NCBI RefSeq assembly: GCF_000956545.1
Contig: NZ_JYIT01000077.1
Location: 1 to 64,000, forward strand
DNA: 64,000 bases
Reading direction: 5' to 3'
From: Microbacterium azadirachtae
GTDB lineage: Bacteria > Actinomycetota > Actinomycetes > Actinomycetales > Microbacteriaceae
Shown here: positions 1-8,218 of the stretch, one piece after another
How the letters are laid out: every line of letters begins with the position of its first letter
Position numbering within the stretch: position 1 is the stretch's first letter
Notes under the pieces: generated by a model
Databases searched by the model: none
The model's input: the letters and a program-made list of their open reading frames with translations, nothing else
Told to the model about the DNA's origin: nothing
Program-made: the position numbers and the translations under genes

Positions 1-2
1 GT

Positions 3-194
3 GCTTTGGGTTTGGTGTTGAACAAGGTTCCGCGTCGGGGTAGTGGTGCTGCGTATTACGGGTATCAGTACCACGGGGATTATTACCGCAGTGACGAGCA
101 GGAGCTGCCGTCCGGCACCGTACACGGCGACCGCCTTGCACCGACGAGACCGAGAGCGCCGCGCCGAGCGTCGAGGACGCGAGTCGGATCCTGA
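3..194 (+). CDS. C-terminal end of a polysaccharide-biosynthesis tyrosine kinase (partial)
   Basis: Only the last ~63 codons are inside the window; the 5' part lies to the left. The frame reads ALGLVLNKVPRRGSG and then a tyrosine-rich stretch (YYGYQYHGDYY). The phrase G-x-VLN followed by a Tyr-rich tail is characteristic of Wzc/CpsD-type bacterial tyrosine autokinases, where the tail tyrosines are autophosphorylated to control capsule or exopolysaccharide chain length at the membrane. About 30 further residues of low-complexity, Arg-rich sequence follow the Tyr cluster before the stop, longer than usual. The stop TGA overlaps a possible ATG of the next frame. The family call rests on a short stretch, so it is moderately sure. 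Confidence 0.6.
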   Translation, partial: ALGLVLNKVPRRGSGAAYYGYQYHGDYYRSDEQELPSGTVHGDRLAPTRPRAPRRASRTRVGS

Positions 195-271
195 TGCCAC
201 GGTTTCGCCGGTGGGCTTCGGACCCGGATCTCACCGCCTCGCGCGGGTACTCGAGATGCCCGGATGACCGC

Positions 272-691
272 ATGCGGATTCTGACTGTCCTTGGGATCGT
301 GGCCATGGCACTGCTCACGACCTCGTGTTCTGGCACCGATTCTGAGATGGACGGCGCTCGCGCGTCGGTTCCGAGCGCCTCGCCCACCCCGAGCCCCACG
401 GAGACCCTCGCATCGTCCACCGATCCGAAGTCCCGCGTCGAAACCGGGTCTCTCACGACGTGCGACGCCCAGGGGGTCGCGCAGTATCCCGGCGGCTTCG
501 TCGCGCAACGCTCATCCGCGGCGCCCGACGGCGTCTGGGAGGGGGATCTCTACCGCCTCTCCTACCTGGCCACCGTGACGCTCCCGCCCGTCGCTCCCGA
601 CCTTCCTCCCGAGCAGCGGTTGGTGAAGATCGGCTGCGCCGTGGCGGAACGCGGCGGGGGCGTCGTCGTCATCAGCTGGTCTGCGACCTGA
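272..691 (+). CDS. Putative lipoprotein, 139 aa
   Basis: The protein starts MRILTVLGIVAMALLTTSC: a short charged N-region, a hydrophobic core and a Cys at residue 19 in a lipobox-like LTTSC context, so it is probably lipidated and held on the outer face of the membrane. A Ser/Thr/Pro/Ala-rich linker follows (residues ~25-55), then a compact domain with two cysteines (TTCDAQG and KIGCAVA) that could form a disulfide. I chose the ATG at 272 because it places the signal peptide at the N-terminus. An upstream in-frame ATG at 194 overlaps the previous stop (TGATG) but would add 26 residues before the signal. No known family recognised. Confidence 0.65.
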   Translation: MRILTVLGIVAMALLTTSCSGTDSEMDGARASVPSASPTPSPTETLASSTDPKSRVETGSLTTCDAQGVAQYPGGFVAQRSSAAPDGVWEGDLYRLSYLATVTLPPVAPDLPPEQRLVKIGCAVAERGGGVVVISWSAT

Positions 692-844
692 CCGGGTGTC
701 GTCCTCCGCAATGGACCGCCACGGACGCCGCGCGCTCGAGCGCCAAGCGCCTGCGGCTGTCAGCGCACGCCTAAACGCCGCCGATAACGTCCTTGCGGAT
801 CCGCAGTCGGCGGGACCAGACGGGCCGCAGACCGGGGAGCGACC

Positions 845-1636
845 ATGACCGGACATGACGACGCGCGAACGGCATCTCGCGTCCCCGATCCCACGGCCGG
901 CTTCTGGCTGGCGAAGGCCGCGTCGACCGCGTTCGGTGAAGCGGCGTCGGACTTCTCGATTCATGTGATGCCGCCTGTGCTCGCTGTGCTTCTCGGCTTC
1001 GTGCTCTTCAGCGGAGCCCTCACCTGGCAGCTCACCCGCCGCCGTCATGTTCCGGGGGTGTATTGGCTCACCGTGGCGATGGTCGGGGTGTTCGGCACCA
1101 TGGCCGCCGACGTGGTGCACGTCGTGATCGGGCTTCCGTATGCGGTGACGACGGTCGTCTACGCGCTCGCCCTGGGCGTCGTGTTCCTGCTGTGGTCGCG
1201 GATCGAGGGCTCCGTGTCGGTGCACGAAGTCCGCACGACGCGTCGAGAGCTGTTCTACTGGGCGGCCGTCGTGGCCACGTTCGCTCTCGGCACGGCCGCG
1301 GGCGACCTCGCGGCGGTGGGCCTCGGGCTGGGCTACGTGCCGTCGATCGTCCTGTTCGCCGTGCTCATCCTCGTTCCCGCTCTGGGGTTCCGGTTCCTGC
1401 GTTGGAACGGGACTCTCTCCTTCTGGGCGGCGTACGTGCTCACCCGGCCGCTCGGCGCCTCGATCGCCGACGCGCTCGGCAAGCCGACGACCGAGGGCGG
1501 CGTCGGGGTCGGTTCCGGTTGGGTCGCCCTGGGATGCGCGATCCTGATGGTCATCGTCGTCGCGACGATGCGTCGCTCTCGCAACGGCTCCGACCTCGAA
1601 ACCGGCGCCCGCACAGTCCAGTCCCGGCCTGTCTGA
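845..1636 (+). CDS. Multi-pass membrane protein, COG4705-like, 263 aa
   Basis: An integral membrane protein with about seven hydrophobic segments between residues ~40 and 250. Two related motifs, FWLAKAASTAFGEAASDF near the N-terminus and FYWAAVVATFALGTAAGD in the middle, mark an internal duplication typical of the uncharacterised COG4705 membrane-anchored family; a third partial copy is LSFWAAYVLTRPLGASIAD. The conserved acidic residue after each GE/GD suggests a transport path, but no substrate can be inferred. The ATG at 845 has GGGGAG five bases upstream. The C-terminus is a short basic cytoplasmic tail. It stands alone and is followed by a strong hairpin. Confidence 0.75.
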   Translation: MTGHDDARTASRVPDPTAGFWLAKAASTAFGEAASDFSIHVMPPVLAVLLGFVLFSGALTWQLTRRRHVPGVYWLTVAMVGVFGTMAADVVHVVIGLPYAVTTVVYALALGVVFLLWSRIEGSVSVHEVRTTRRELFYWAAVVATFALGTAAGDLAAVGLGLGYVPSIVLFAVLILVPALGFRFLRWNGTLSFWAAYVLTRPLGASIADALGKPTTEGGVGVGSGWVALGCAILMVIVVATMRRSRNGSDLETGARTVQSRPV

Positions 1637-1979
1637 GCTCGCATCGCACGCCGCCATCGTGGGTGTGATGCGGCCGGCGGAACTGTGGGACACCGGCCGC
1701 ATCGGGCATCGGGGATACGGTGCCCAACGATCGTCAGCCACGTCCGATCCGAGATCGTCTGGGTAGCGGCTGATCCGTCGAATGAGGAGACCCGCGAACG
1801 CAGGGATTATTACGCGAGTCTCTGGACGCGATCTGCTGTCGACCGCGGTGCATCGACGAGCGGCCGCGAACTTCCGTATCCGCGGAAACAAACCGCTTGT
1901 CGAGCCGCCCCGCGGGGACGCCACACTGGGGGAGCCTTGGCCGCCCTGTGCGGGTCGGCTGACCCGAGAGAGAACATCC
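1637..1979. other. Intergenic region with one terminator
   Basis: 343 bases without a convincing gene. It contains the hairpin at 1667-1703 and otherwise no repeat or small ORF that I can support. Any promoter for the gene starting at 1980 must lie in its right half, but no clear -35/-10 pair stands out. Confidence 0.6.
1667..1703 (+). terminator. Hairpin terminator after the COG4705-like gene
   Basis: Perfect 11-bp arms (GATGCGGCCGG and its complement) around a 15-base loop, beginning 30 bases after the stop codon at 1636. There is no T-run, as is common for actinobacterial terminators. Confidence 0.7.
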
Positions 1980-2669
1980 ATGTCGATCCACCCGCTTGCT
2001 CCGATCAGTGACGGCGCGGGGCACGACGTGGCCCGGCCGATGAGAGCGTCGCGCACCCTGTCCTGGAAGAGATCCGAACGAGGCGACGGTCGGCTCGTCA
2101 TCGAGACGTTGAAATGGACCAAGGGCGGCTCCGGCCGACGGGTGATCCATGAGGGGGACTTCTACGATCCGACCATCGATGGTCCTGTGCTGACGGCCGA
2201 GCGTCTGGCCGGCCGGGTGGTCGACACGCGGCGCTATGCCGAGGGAGAGCTGCTGACTCCCCGGAGACGTCTTCCCCGTGCGTCGGCCGACGACGTGGAT
2301 CGGCTTCTGTTCGACTACGGCTTTCGTGCAGGGGTCAACGGCGACGAACTGGTGCAGACCGTCGGGAGGATCTTCCGGCACTGGACGCTGACCGATGAGC
2401 AGCACAGGCAGCTGCTTCGTCGAGTGCTGCTGGCGGACGACCTGCTGATCCTCGGATCAGCGATCGATCCGCTGGGGCGCGATGTGATGCGTATCGGACG
2501 CGGTCCGTCTCCGCATGCGCCGACGGCCGCCCTGCTGGTTTCCCATCGTGTGCATCGCGTGGTCGGGCAGGAGCGGGTCGTCGTCGACGAGGGGGGCATG
2601 ACGCTGACCGCGTTCCGTCTCTGGGGCTTCCTCCACGAGGTCGGCGTGATCCCGGCTCGTCAGCGCTGA
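1980..2669 (+). CDS. Uncharacterised protein, 229 aa
   Basis: Not recognised. The predicted protein is soluble, rich in Arg and Leu, with no signal peptide or membrane segment. The N-terminal third contains a basic stretch (residues ~30-60), and the rest looks alpha-helical with several Arg/Asp pairs (RLLFDYGFR, RRVLLADDLL). The ATG at 1980 follows a GAGAGAGAA purine run at a plausible distance. An in-frame ATG at 1782 is possible but the added residues resemble non-coding translation. It is convergent with the PRD regulator to its right, 29 bases away. No functional hint comes from the neighbours. Confidence 0.6.
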   Translation: MSIHPLAPISDGAGHDVARPMRASRTLSWKRSERGDGRLVIETLKWTKGGSGRRVIHEGDFYDPTIDGPVLTAERLAGRVVDTRRYAEGELLTPRRRLPRASADDVDRLLFDYGFRAGVNGDELVQTVGRIFRHWTLTDEQHRQLLRRVLLADDLLILGSAIDPLGRDVMRIGRGPSPHAPTAALLVSHRVHRVVGQERVVVDEGGMTLTAFRLWGFLHEVGVIPARQR

Positions 2670-2698
2670 CCGTGTTCCGACCGGGGAGCGCTGCCGGC

Positions 2699-4624
2699 TC
2701 ACCGGTCGATGGCGGCGACGAGCTCATCGAAGAACACGGCGAACGTCCTGCCGCGGCGGACGATGCGCTGCACACTCTCGCCCTCGCTGAAGACCTCCGC
2801 GAGTTGTTCGAGCACGGTCTGAAAAGCCGCCCGATCGTTCCCGCTGAAGGCCGCGAATGCCACGACCTGTACCCGCCCGGAGCCCCATCGCACGGAACCG
2901 TCGGCGACGCCGATCGCTATCGCCGTCCGGCGTGCCGTCATCTGCAGGGCGTGAGGCACCGCCAACGCCGCCGTGAAGGCCGTCGACGAGATCTGCTCTC
3001 GGGCGATCGTGTTGTCGATGTAGGTCTGATCGACGACTCCCTCGTGGAGAAGGAGCGAACCCAGCTTCCGGATGATGACCTCCTCGCCGTCGTCGGGCAA
3101 CGGATAGAGGAAGGCAGCCTCCGACAGATACCGGGAGAGCTCGGCGCGAAGACGACCGAGCCGTCTCGACCTCCGCACGCGCGCCGCGGCTCGTTGCGTC
3201 GTCTCGACGTCGGCCTCTGTCAGGAACGGGTGGATCCGCACGACGCGATCGGGTGGCAGCGGTGACGGAATGGTGCTCAGCACCAGGTCGGTCGTGAGGC
3301 TGTCCCAATCGGGATCGACTCGCGTGAGCACCTGGATCACATCGATGGCCACGCCCAACGAGCGGCCCACCCGCGACCGCAGGATCTCGTGGAGCTCGTA
3401 GTACCCCGGGCACACGATGGTGACGGTGACGACGTCGGCTGTGCGTCGCGCCTGCTCCAGGTGCCCGCCGATGTGCATCGCGAGATACGCGATCTCATCC
3501 TCATCCGACGGCAGACCCAGACGCCGATGAAGGTCGTCCGCGAAGGCGACGGCGATCTCGAAGAGCAGCGGGTATGCGCTCTTGAGGGTGCGAGTGAGCG
3601 GGTTTCGGGCCGTGGTCTGCTCGTTGACGCGCCGCCGCAGGTTCTGCACGTGCAAGGCCAGCCGCAGCAAGAACTGCTCGTCGTCCAACTCGACGGCGTA
3701 CGCGCGTGCGACGTGAGCCGCCGCCGCACGCACGGCTCCGTGAACGTCCGCATCGATCAGTCCTGCCGCCTCGACTTTCGTCCTGCCGGGGGTCACCAGC
3801 CGAGAGAGCACGAGCCGTGCAAGATGGTCGAGATCTCCTTCCCCCAGTTCGAGTCCGAACGCGGTCTCGACGAGCTCCTGCAGGACGTGGGCGATCGCTG
3901 AGACCTCGGGATCCTCGGGCGCGCTCGGGGCATCGATCGGGTGGCCGGCCATGACGCGTTCGGCTGAGATCGCGATGTGGAGGAGCACATCGGAGATCGC
4001 GAGCTCGTTGACGTAGTAGCCGAGCGCGTCGAGGCTGCGGACGAGATCGACCTTGAAGGGGTCCATAGCCTGCGCTGACGGCCCGCGGCCGCCTCGCGTC
4101 CCGCGATAGGCGGCCGCGGGCTCGGCCGACGCGTCGAGCTCATCGTGTGCGAGGCGACTCAGCAGTCGCCGGCGCGCGATCTCGCTTCCCGACAGCCGAA
4201 CGCGATCCCCGATCCGCCTCAGACTCAACGGCGTCCCCGCGAGCATCGCTCGGGCCCTGCCCAGGTCGGTCTCCAGGGTCGACTCGCTGATGAACAGCTC
4301 CGACGCCATCTCGAACACGTCGAAGCCCTCATCGACATCGACGAGCCGGCGCACAAGGACGTCACGACGTGCTCGAGGAGAGCTTCCGTACCCTCGGTCT
4401 CGCAGGCCTCGAGCCCCCTCAGCGGCACGATATCCGCCCGGACCCGATTCGATGACAAGGTCGGGACCCCGCGAGTTCAGCTCAGCCACGTAGTTGCGCA
4501 CGGTGCGCGTCGTCACGCCGACGTGGTCCGCCAACCGCCGGGAACTGATCCAGCCGTTGTCTTCGATCAGGAGACCGAGTAACCGCTCCTTGCGCCCTGA
4601 AGACATCGTCCCCCAAATCGTCAT
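2699..4624 (-). CDS. BglG/LicR-type PRD transcriptional regulator with EIIB and EIIA domains
   Basis: 641 aa with the full MtlR/LicR-like order: N-terminal HTH (~residues 10-65, with a winged second HTH ~100-155), PRD1 (~190-285, His at LLHIAIS ~216), PRD2 (~300-400, His in YLAMHIGGH ~384-388), a PTS EIIB-like domain (~400-495, Cys in IVCPGYY ~405) and a C-terminal type-2 EIIA-like domain (~500-641, His in AVPHA ~558). In this family the PRD, EIIB and EIIA sites are phosphorylated by PTS components to tune DNA binding at a sugar operon. All predicted phospho-acceptors are present, so sensing looks intact. No PTS permease or sugar gene lies nearby. An alternative start at 4606 has GGGGGA just upstream. 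Confidence 0.88.
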   Translation of the reverse strand: MTIWGTMSSGRKERLLGLLIEDNGWISSRRLADHVGVTTRTVRNYVAELNSRGPDLVIESGPGGYRAAEGARGLRDRGYGSSPRARRDVLVRRLVDVDEGFDVFEMASELFISESTLETDLGRARAMLAGTPLSLRRIGDRVRLSGSEIARRRLLSRLAHDELDASAEPAAAYRGTRGGRGPSAQAMDPFKVDLVRSLDALGYYVNELAISDVLLHIAISAERVMAGHPIDAPSAPEDPEVSAIAHVLQELVETAFGLELGEGDLDHLARLVLSRLVTPGRTKVEAAGLIDADVHGAVRAAAAHVARAYAVELDDEQFLLRLALHVQNLRRRVNEQTTARNPLTRTLKSAYPLLFEIAVAFADDLHRRLGLPSDEDEIAYLAMHIGGHLEQARRTADVVTVTIVCPGYYELHEILRSRVGRSLGVAIDVIQVLTRVDPDWDSLTTDLVLSTIPSPLPPDRVVRIHPFLTEADVETTQRAAARVRRSRRLGRLRAELSRYLSEAAFLYPLPDDGEEVIIRKLGSLLLHEGVVDQTYIDNTIAREQISSTAFTAALAVPHALQMTARRTAIAIGVADGSVRWGSGRVQVVAFAAFSGNDRAAFQTVLEQLAEVFSEGESVQRIVRRGRTFAVFFDELVAAIDR

Positions 4625-4930
4625 GGTCCGAGAGAACCCCTCGCCCGCCGAAGCCCACCCATCCTGACAGCGGGCACGTGGCCGTGGACGGTCACAGGGA
4701 CATTCGAGTTCTTCCGCGTAGGGGGAACGCGACAGATTGGTCGCGCGGCTGAATCAATCCGAGGATTGTTCCCGGGCGGGCCGACTTCGGCCCGGACCGC
4801 AGTTCCGGCGGCGGGCACCCTGCTTTGCCTTCCTTCCCAGGGTGAGGGTGCTGAGTCGCCGGATTCGACGCGCCGGATTGGGGACCATCCGGCGGCGTTC
4901 TCGGCTGCGGTTCCTCTTCGCTGAGGCCCT

Positions 4931-4964
4931 TGCGCGGCCGACCTCGGGGGACGTCGGCCGCGCA
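4931..4964. terminator. Perfect 12-bp hairpin
   Basis: Arms TGCGCGGCCGAC and its exact complement around a 10-base loop. It lies downstream of the minus-strand surface-protein gene, beyond a second hairpin, and could be a back-up terminator or part of an RNA structure. Confidence 0.55.
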
Positions 4965-5003
4965 CATCCGACTCACGGCATCTCGCCACGGCCTGGGCGC
5001 GCG

Positions 5004-5039
5004 GAAGAGGACGACGGACCATCGCCCGTCGTCCTCTTC
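5004..5039. terminator. Perfect 14-bp hairpin after the surface-protein gene
   Basis: Arms GAAGAGGACGACGG and its exact complement, loop of 8 bases. It begins 17 bases after the stop of the minus-strand gene ending at 5056, the expected place for its terminator. Confidence 0.75.
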
Positions 5040-5055
5040 GTTGTGTGCGCGTCGG

Positions 5056-6693
5056 CTAGTTCGACGTGGAGCGACGTCGACCCAGGAGGACCGCGCCGCC
5101 GCCGATCAGCACGAGGAGAAGCGCGACCGGGACGACGGCGGCGAGGACGGCGCCGTCGACTCCCGTGCTCGCCAGACCCGACTTGTCGGTCGGAGGCGCC
5201 GTTGCCGGCGTCGACGGCACGGGGGTCGAGGTGGGCTTCGGGGTCGTCGAGGGCGCCGGGGTCGGCGTCACGGTGGGCGTCGGCTTCACCGTTGGGGTGG
5301 GCGTCGGCGTGGGCTTCGGCGGGACGACCACGGCGTCGGCGACGTTGGTCAGCACGAGCGAGATGCGCTCGCCGCCCTTTCCGTCGAGGCTGTAGCACCC
5401 CTTCGCATCCGGGCCGGTGATGCCGTCACCCGTGATCACGTACTTCCGCCACGTGACTCCGGACACGTGGGCGGCCGTCTCGCAGAGCGAGATGGTGGTG
5501 CCCACGGGGAAGTAGCCCGAGTTCACCGGAGTGCCGTCCGAGGGAACGTGGACGGTCTCTGTCGCGCTCCCCGCGTTCGCGACGAGGTCGAACGAATCCG
5601 GCATCGTGGCCCGGGAGTTGTTGGTGAGGTGCTTCGACACAGAGAAGGACGTGTACCCGCTCGCCTCGGCACCTCCTCCGCCGTACGCGCGCGGTGTGGC
5701 GGTCGCGGGCAGGGGCTTGCCGTTCACGGTCGCGGTGTTCGCGAACAGATCCGTGGCGAACGAAACTGCGCCGGTCGCCTCGGTCTTGTAGCTCAGCCGG
5801 TACTCGTATCCGTAGACGAGGTTGTCGAGCGTGAAGCTGTAGCTGGTCCGAGAGCTGTCGACGACGGGGGCGCTGAACGTCTCGCCCAGATATCCCGCGC
5901 TGCCGGCCTGGTAGCTTCCGTCCAGCGGCAGCGTCACGGACGACCCGGGCACGCCCTGTGTCGGATCGGCGGGATCCCGCTGCCAGCGGGTGAGGACGAA
6001 CGAGTCCGGGACGAGCACGTGGGGCTGGTTCGGGGAGCTCGAATCGAGGGTGTCGGAGACGTCGAACTTCCGCACCGCCTCGTTCGCGGCGGGGCCGGAT
6101 CCCGGCCACATGTAGACGTTCCACGTCATCAGGGCCTTGCCGTCGACGATCTCGCCGTAGCCGCTCTTGCTCGTGCCGAACGGGGGCGTCCAGGGGCCCT
6201 GGGTCGCCGGAATCGGCACCGGGAGGGCGATCGGAGACCCGCCGACGTCCCACTTCGGGGTCTCCCCGGCAGTCGACGCCTTCAACGACGCGACGAACCA
6301 GATGTCGCCGTGGGGGCTGCCGTACGGCCCCCCGGGCTGGAACGTGCACAGGATGCTGTCCTGGTTGTACACGCAACGGGCGAGGTTCACCCCGTCCTCG
6401 ACAAGGAAGAACGGAGCGGAGGAGACGAGCTGCACGGAGGTGGGAAGCGGAACGCTGAAGGTGTCGCCCGCGGACACTTGGCCGGTCACGCTCCAGTCTG
6501 CCTGGAACCGCAGCTGCTGACCGGTCTTGATCACCGTGTTCGGATCGACTTCGACGCCGTTCAGCAGCACCTTCGCGTTGGTGATGGTCACCGGCTGTTC
6601 CACCGCCTGAGCAGCGGAGGCCGTCGCTACTCCGGCAGCACCGGTAAACAGCAGCGCGGCTATCATCGTCGACGCGATCTTGCGTCTGCGCAT
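5056..6693 (-). CDS. Cell-wall-anchored surface protein with LASTG sorting signal
   Basis: 545 aa. A signal peptide (MRRRKIASTMIAALL..., likely cut after AQA near residue 30) is followed by ~400 residues resembling the paired Ig-like adhesive domains of Gram-positive surface proteins, a Thr-Pro spacer (~residues 455-500, repeated PTPT), a sorting motif LASTG, a hydrophobic helix and the basic tail GRRRSTSN. LASTG fits the LPXTG/LAXTG sortase signals of actinobacteria, so the protein should be linked to peptidoglycan. No sortase or pilin lies in the window. The ATG at 6693 has GGGGG six bases upstream; an upstream in-frame extension would bury the signal peptide. The ligand is unknown. It is divergent from three AraC-type regulators. 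Confidence 0.85.
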   Translation of the reverse strand: MRRRKIASTMIAALLFTGAAGVATASAAQAVEQPVTITNAKVLLNGVEVDPNTVIKTGQQLRFQADWSVTGQVSAGDTFSVPLPTSVQLVSSAPFFLVEDGVNLARCVYNQDSILCTFQPGGPYGSPHGDIWFVASLKASTAGETPKWDVGGSPIALPVPIPATQGPWTPPFGTSKSGYGEIVDGKALMTWNVYMWPGSGPAANEAVRKFDVSDTLDSSSPNQPHVLVPDSFVLTRWQRDPADPTQGVPGSSVTLPLDGSYQAGSAGYLGETFSAPVVDSSRTSYSFTLDNLVYGYEYRLSYKTEATGAVSFATDLFANTATVNGKPLPATATPRAYGGGGAEASGYTSFSVSKHLTNNSRATMPDSFDLVANAGSATETVHVPSDGTPVNSGYFPVGTTISLCETAAHVSGVTWRKYVITGDGITGPDAKGCYSLDGKGGERISLVLTNVADAVVVPPKPTPTPTPTVKPTPTVTPTPAPSTTPKPTSTPVPSTPATAPPTDKSGLASTGVDGAVLAAVVPVALLLVLIGGGAVLLGRRRSTSN

Positions 6694-7224
6694 TTTTCCC
6701 CCATGGTTGTGATGTGGTGTGATGTCGCGGCGGCCACTCCCGCGGCGATGGTGCGCGCAGAGGACTCTGCTTCTCAGAAGCAGGTCGGCCATGATTCAGG
6801 CCGCGATTCGAGTTCAAGCGTCGTGCTTGGTGTGCCGTGTATCGCGGCATGCTCCTCGTCGCGGCCTGGAGTGCTGTGCATCTGACACGATTTGCACGGA
6901 AGGGCGCATCTTCTGTCGTCTTACGGCATCGCTGCGAAGCGCCGCACGCTTTTTCGCGCATTTTGCTGACCGAGCTCGACGTGAATTTCGGATCCGGCGT
7001 CGAAAGGCGTGTCATTCCGTTTCCGGTCGCCATTCTGACTCATAGCCGAACCATCCTGGCGCATCTTGTCGATGTTGCGTCGGGCGGCGATTCTCTGCGG
7101 CGATGATCTTGATAATCGGGGGGTAGTCGTCGACCCCTGGGGGCGCTCGACGGTGCGGGGGTGGTCTCGACCCCTGCGCCTGCGGGACAGCGCTCCGCGA
7201 CGGCCGACACGGGGGGAGTTCGTA
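6694..7224. other. Long divergent promoter region between surface protein and AraC gene
   Basis: 531 bases without a convincing gene, lower in GC than its surroundings. It must carry the promoters of the surface-protein gene (leftward) and the first AraC-type gene (rightward). The clearest signal is a near-perfect palindrome at 6767-6783. Open frames here have unlike codon use and no homology that I recognise. Confidence 0.6.
6767..6783. promoter_or_regulatory. 17-bp perfect palindrome, candidate operator
   Basis: CTGCTTCT-C-AGAAGCAG: exact 8-bp arms around one base, about 75-90 bases upstream of the surface-protein start codon. Size and symmetry suit a dimeric regulator. AraC-type proteins usually prefer direct repeats, so the binder may be another protein. 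Confidence 0.5.
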
Positions 7225-8145
7225 GTGGTATTAGAGGGAGCCATCCGGCGATCGAAGCTCGATGAGTCGTCGTTCTCGGGATACGAGCGTGCGATCTTCG
7301 ACCCGAGGACGATGAAGCGGGGACGGCTGGACACCCTGCTCGCGGGGGCCAATGTGCATCTGCGCGACGCCGAGATCAGCTCAGTGTTCGCGCGGATCCT
7401 CCGACTGGACGAATACGTCGTCGCTCGCGTGCGCGCGAGGACGGGTCACATCGTCTGGAGGCCGAGCGCGCGCTCGGGCAGGCACCGATTCGCGGTGGTG
7501 TTCGTCGCTCGAGGGAGGATGGCGATCGGAGCCGACGGCTCGCGCCACGTCGCGTCGGGCGAGGCGATCCTGATGCCCTTTCCGGAGCAGACGGCGATCA
7601 CCCTGGGGACGTCGTCGCCGGTCGAGGCGATCGCGTTCGCGTTCGAGACGGACGCTGTCCAGCCCTTCGACCTGACGCCTGAGACCGTGGGGGCGTTGCA
7701 TCCGTCATCGAGCGTGTTCCAGGCTTCCTACTCTCTTCTGCGGGCGCTGATCGATTCGAGCTCCCCGGAGCAGGGCGAGAGCACGGCGGCCATGCGCAGC
7801 CTCCTGAAAGGCTCCGCGCGCGCGCTCGTCCGGGCGGCTCGGGTGCCGTCGAGGTCCCTCTGGGAGGATGCGATCGAGATCATCACCGATCAGCACACGG
7901 ACAGTGGACTCGACGCACGACGAATCGCGGATCAGCTCAACGTGTCGACGAGCACGTTGTATCGAGCCTTCGCCGATCGCCCGCGCGGCGTCGCCGAAGA
8001 GCTTCGGCACCAGCGTGCGCTCACCGCTGCGCGAAGCCTCGCCGAGGAGGAGAACATCCCGGTGTCCAGACTCAGCCGGCAGCCGGGCTTCGGCTCCGCG
8101 AGCACCCTGCGCCGTGCCCTCAAGGCGTTGAACGACCCCGCGTAG
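7225..8145 (+). CDS. AraC-family transcriptional regulator (first of three)
   Basis: 306 aa from the GTG at 7225, which has GGGGGGAG six bases upstream. The frame is open further left but that part looks non-coding. The N-terminal ~180 residues resemble the AraC-type sensing half (short beta strands such as GRMAIGADGSRHVASGEAILMPF). The C-terminal ~100 residues form the double-HTH: DARRIADQLNVSTSTLYRAF is the first recognition helix region and RLSRQPGFGSASTLRRAL the second. No effector can be inferred. It shares its C-terminal phrase GFGS-x-x-x-LxRA with the third AraC gene here, which suggests a common origin. It is transcribed away from the surface-protein gene. Confidence 0.8.
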   Translation: MVLEGAIRRSKLDESSFSGYERAIFDPRTMKRGRLDTLLAGANVHLRDAEISSVFARILRLDEYVVARVRARTGHIVWRPSARSGRHRFAVVFVARGRMAIGADGSRHVASGEAILMPFPEQTAITLGTSSPVEAIAFAFETDAVQPFDLTPETVGALHPSSSVFQASYSLLRALIDSSSPEQGESTAAMRSLLKGSARALVRAARVPSRSLWEDAIEIITDQHTDSGLDARRIADQLNVSTSTLYRAFADRPRGVAEELRHQRALTAARSLAEEENIPVSRLSRQPGFGSASTLRRALKALNDPA

Positions 8146-8218
8146 GCGTAGCGCCGGGAGCCCCCGTTCCGAGGACTGTGGCAGGCGGCGGCCGGTCGTC
8201 TGCGCGCGATCGTCGTGG

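Larger units (their letters stand above)
4625..5055. other. Hairpin-rich intergenic region
   Basis: 431 bases between the start of the PRD regulator and the end of the surface-protein gene, both on the minus strand. It contains a perfect 14-base inverted repeat CAATCC-GA-GGATTG (4755-4768), a perfect hairpin with 8-bp arms (4777-4794), and two larger hairpins (4931-4964 and 5004-5039). The promoter of the regulator must lie in its left part. I see no convincing coding frame. The density of structure is more than one terminator needs. Confidence 0.6.

Noticed and set aside
512..2122. A 536-codon minus-strand frame opposite the lipoprotein and COG4705 genes
   Set aside because: No motifs and shadow-like composition; the plus-strand genes have ribosome sites and membrane segments that make sense.
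4930..6885. A 651-codon plus-strand frame opposite the surface protein
   Set aside because: Composition is Arg/Gly/His-rich with no motif; the minus-strand frame has a signal peptide, Thr-Pro spacer and sorting signal.
7066..7224. Extended N-terminus of the first AraC protein
   Set aside because: The extra residues are basic, proline-rich and lack a start signal; the GTG at 7225 has a GGGGGGAG site at the right distance.
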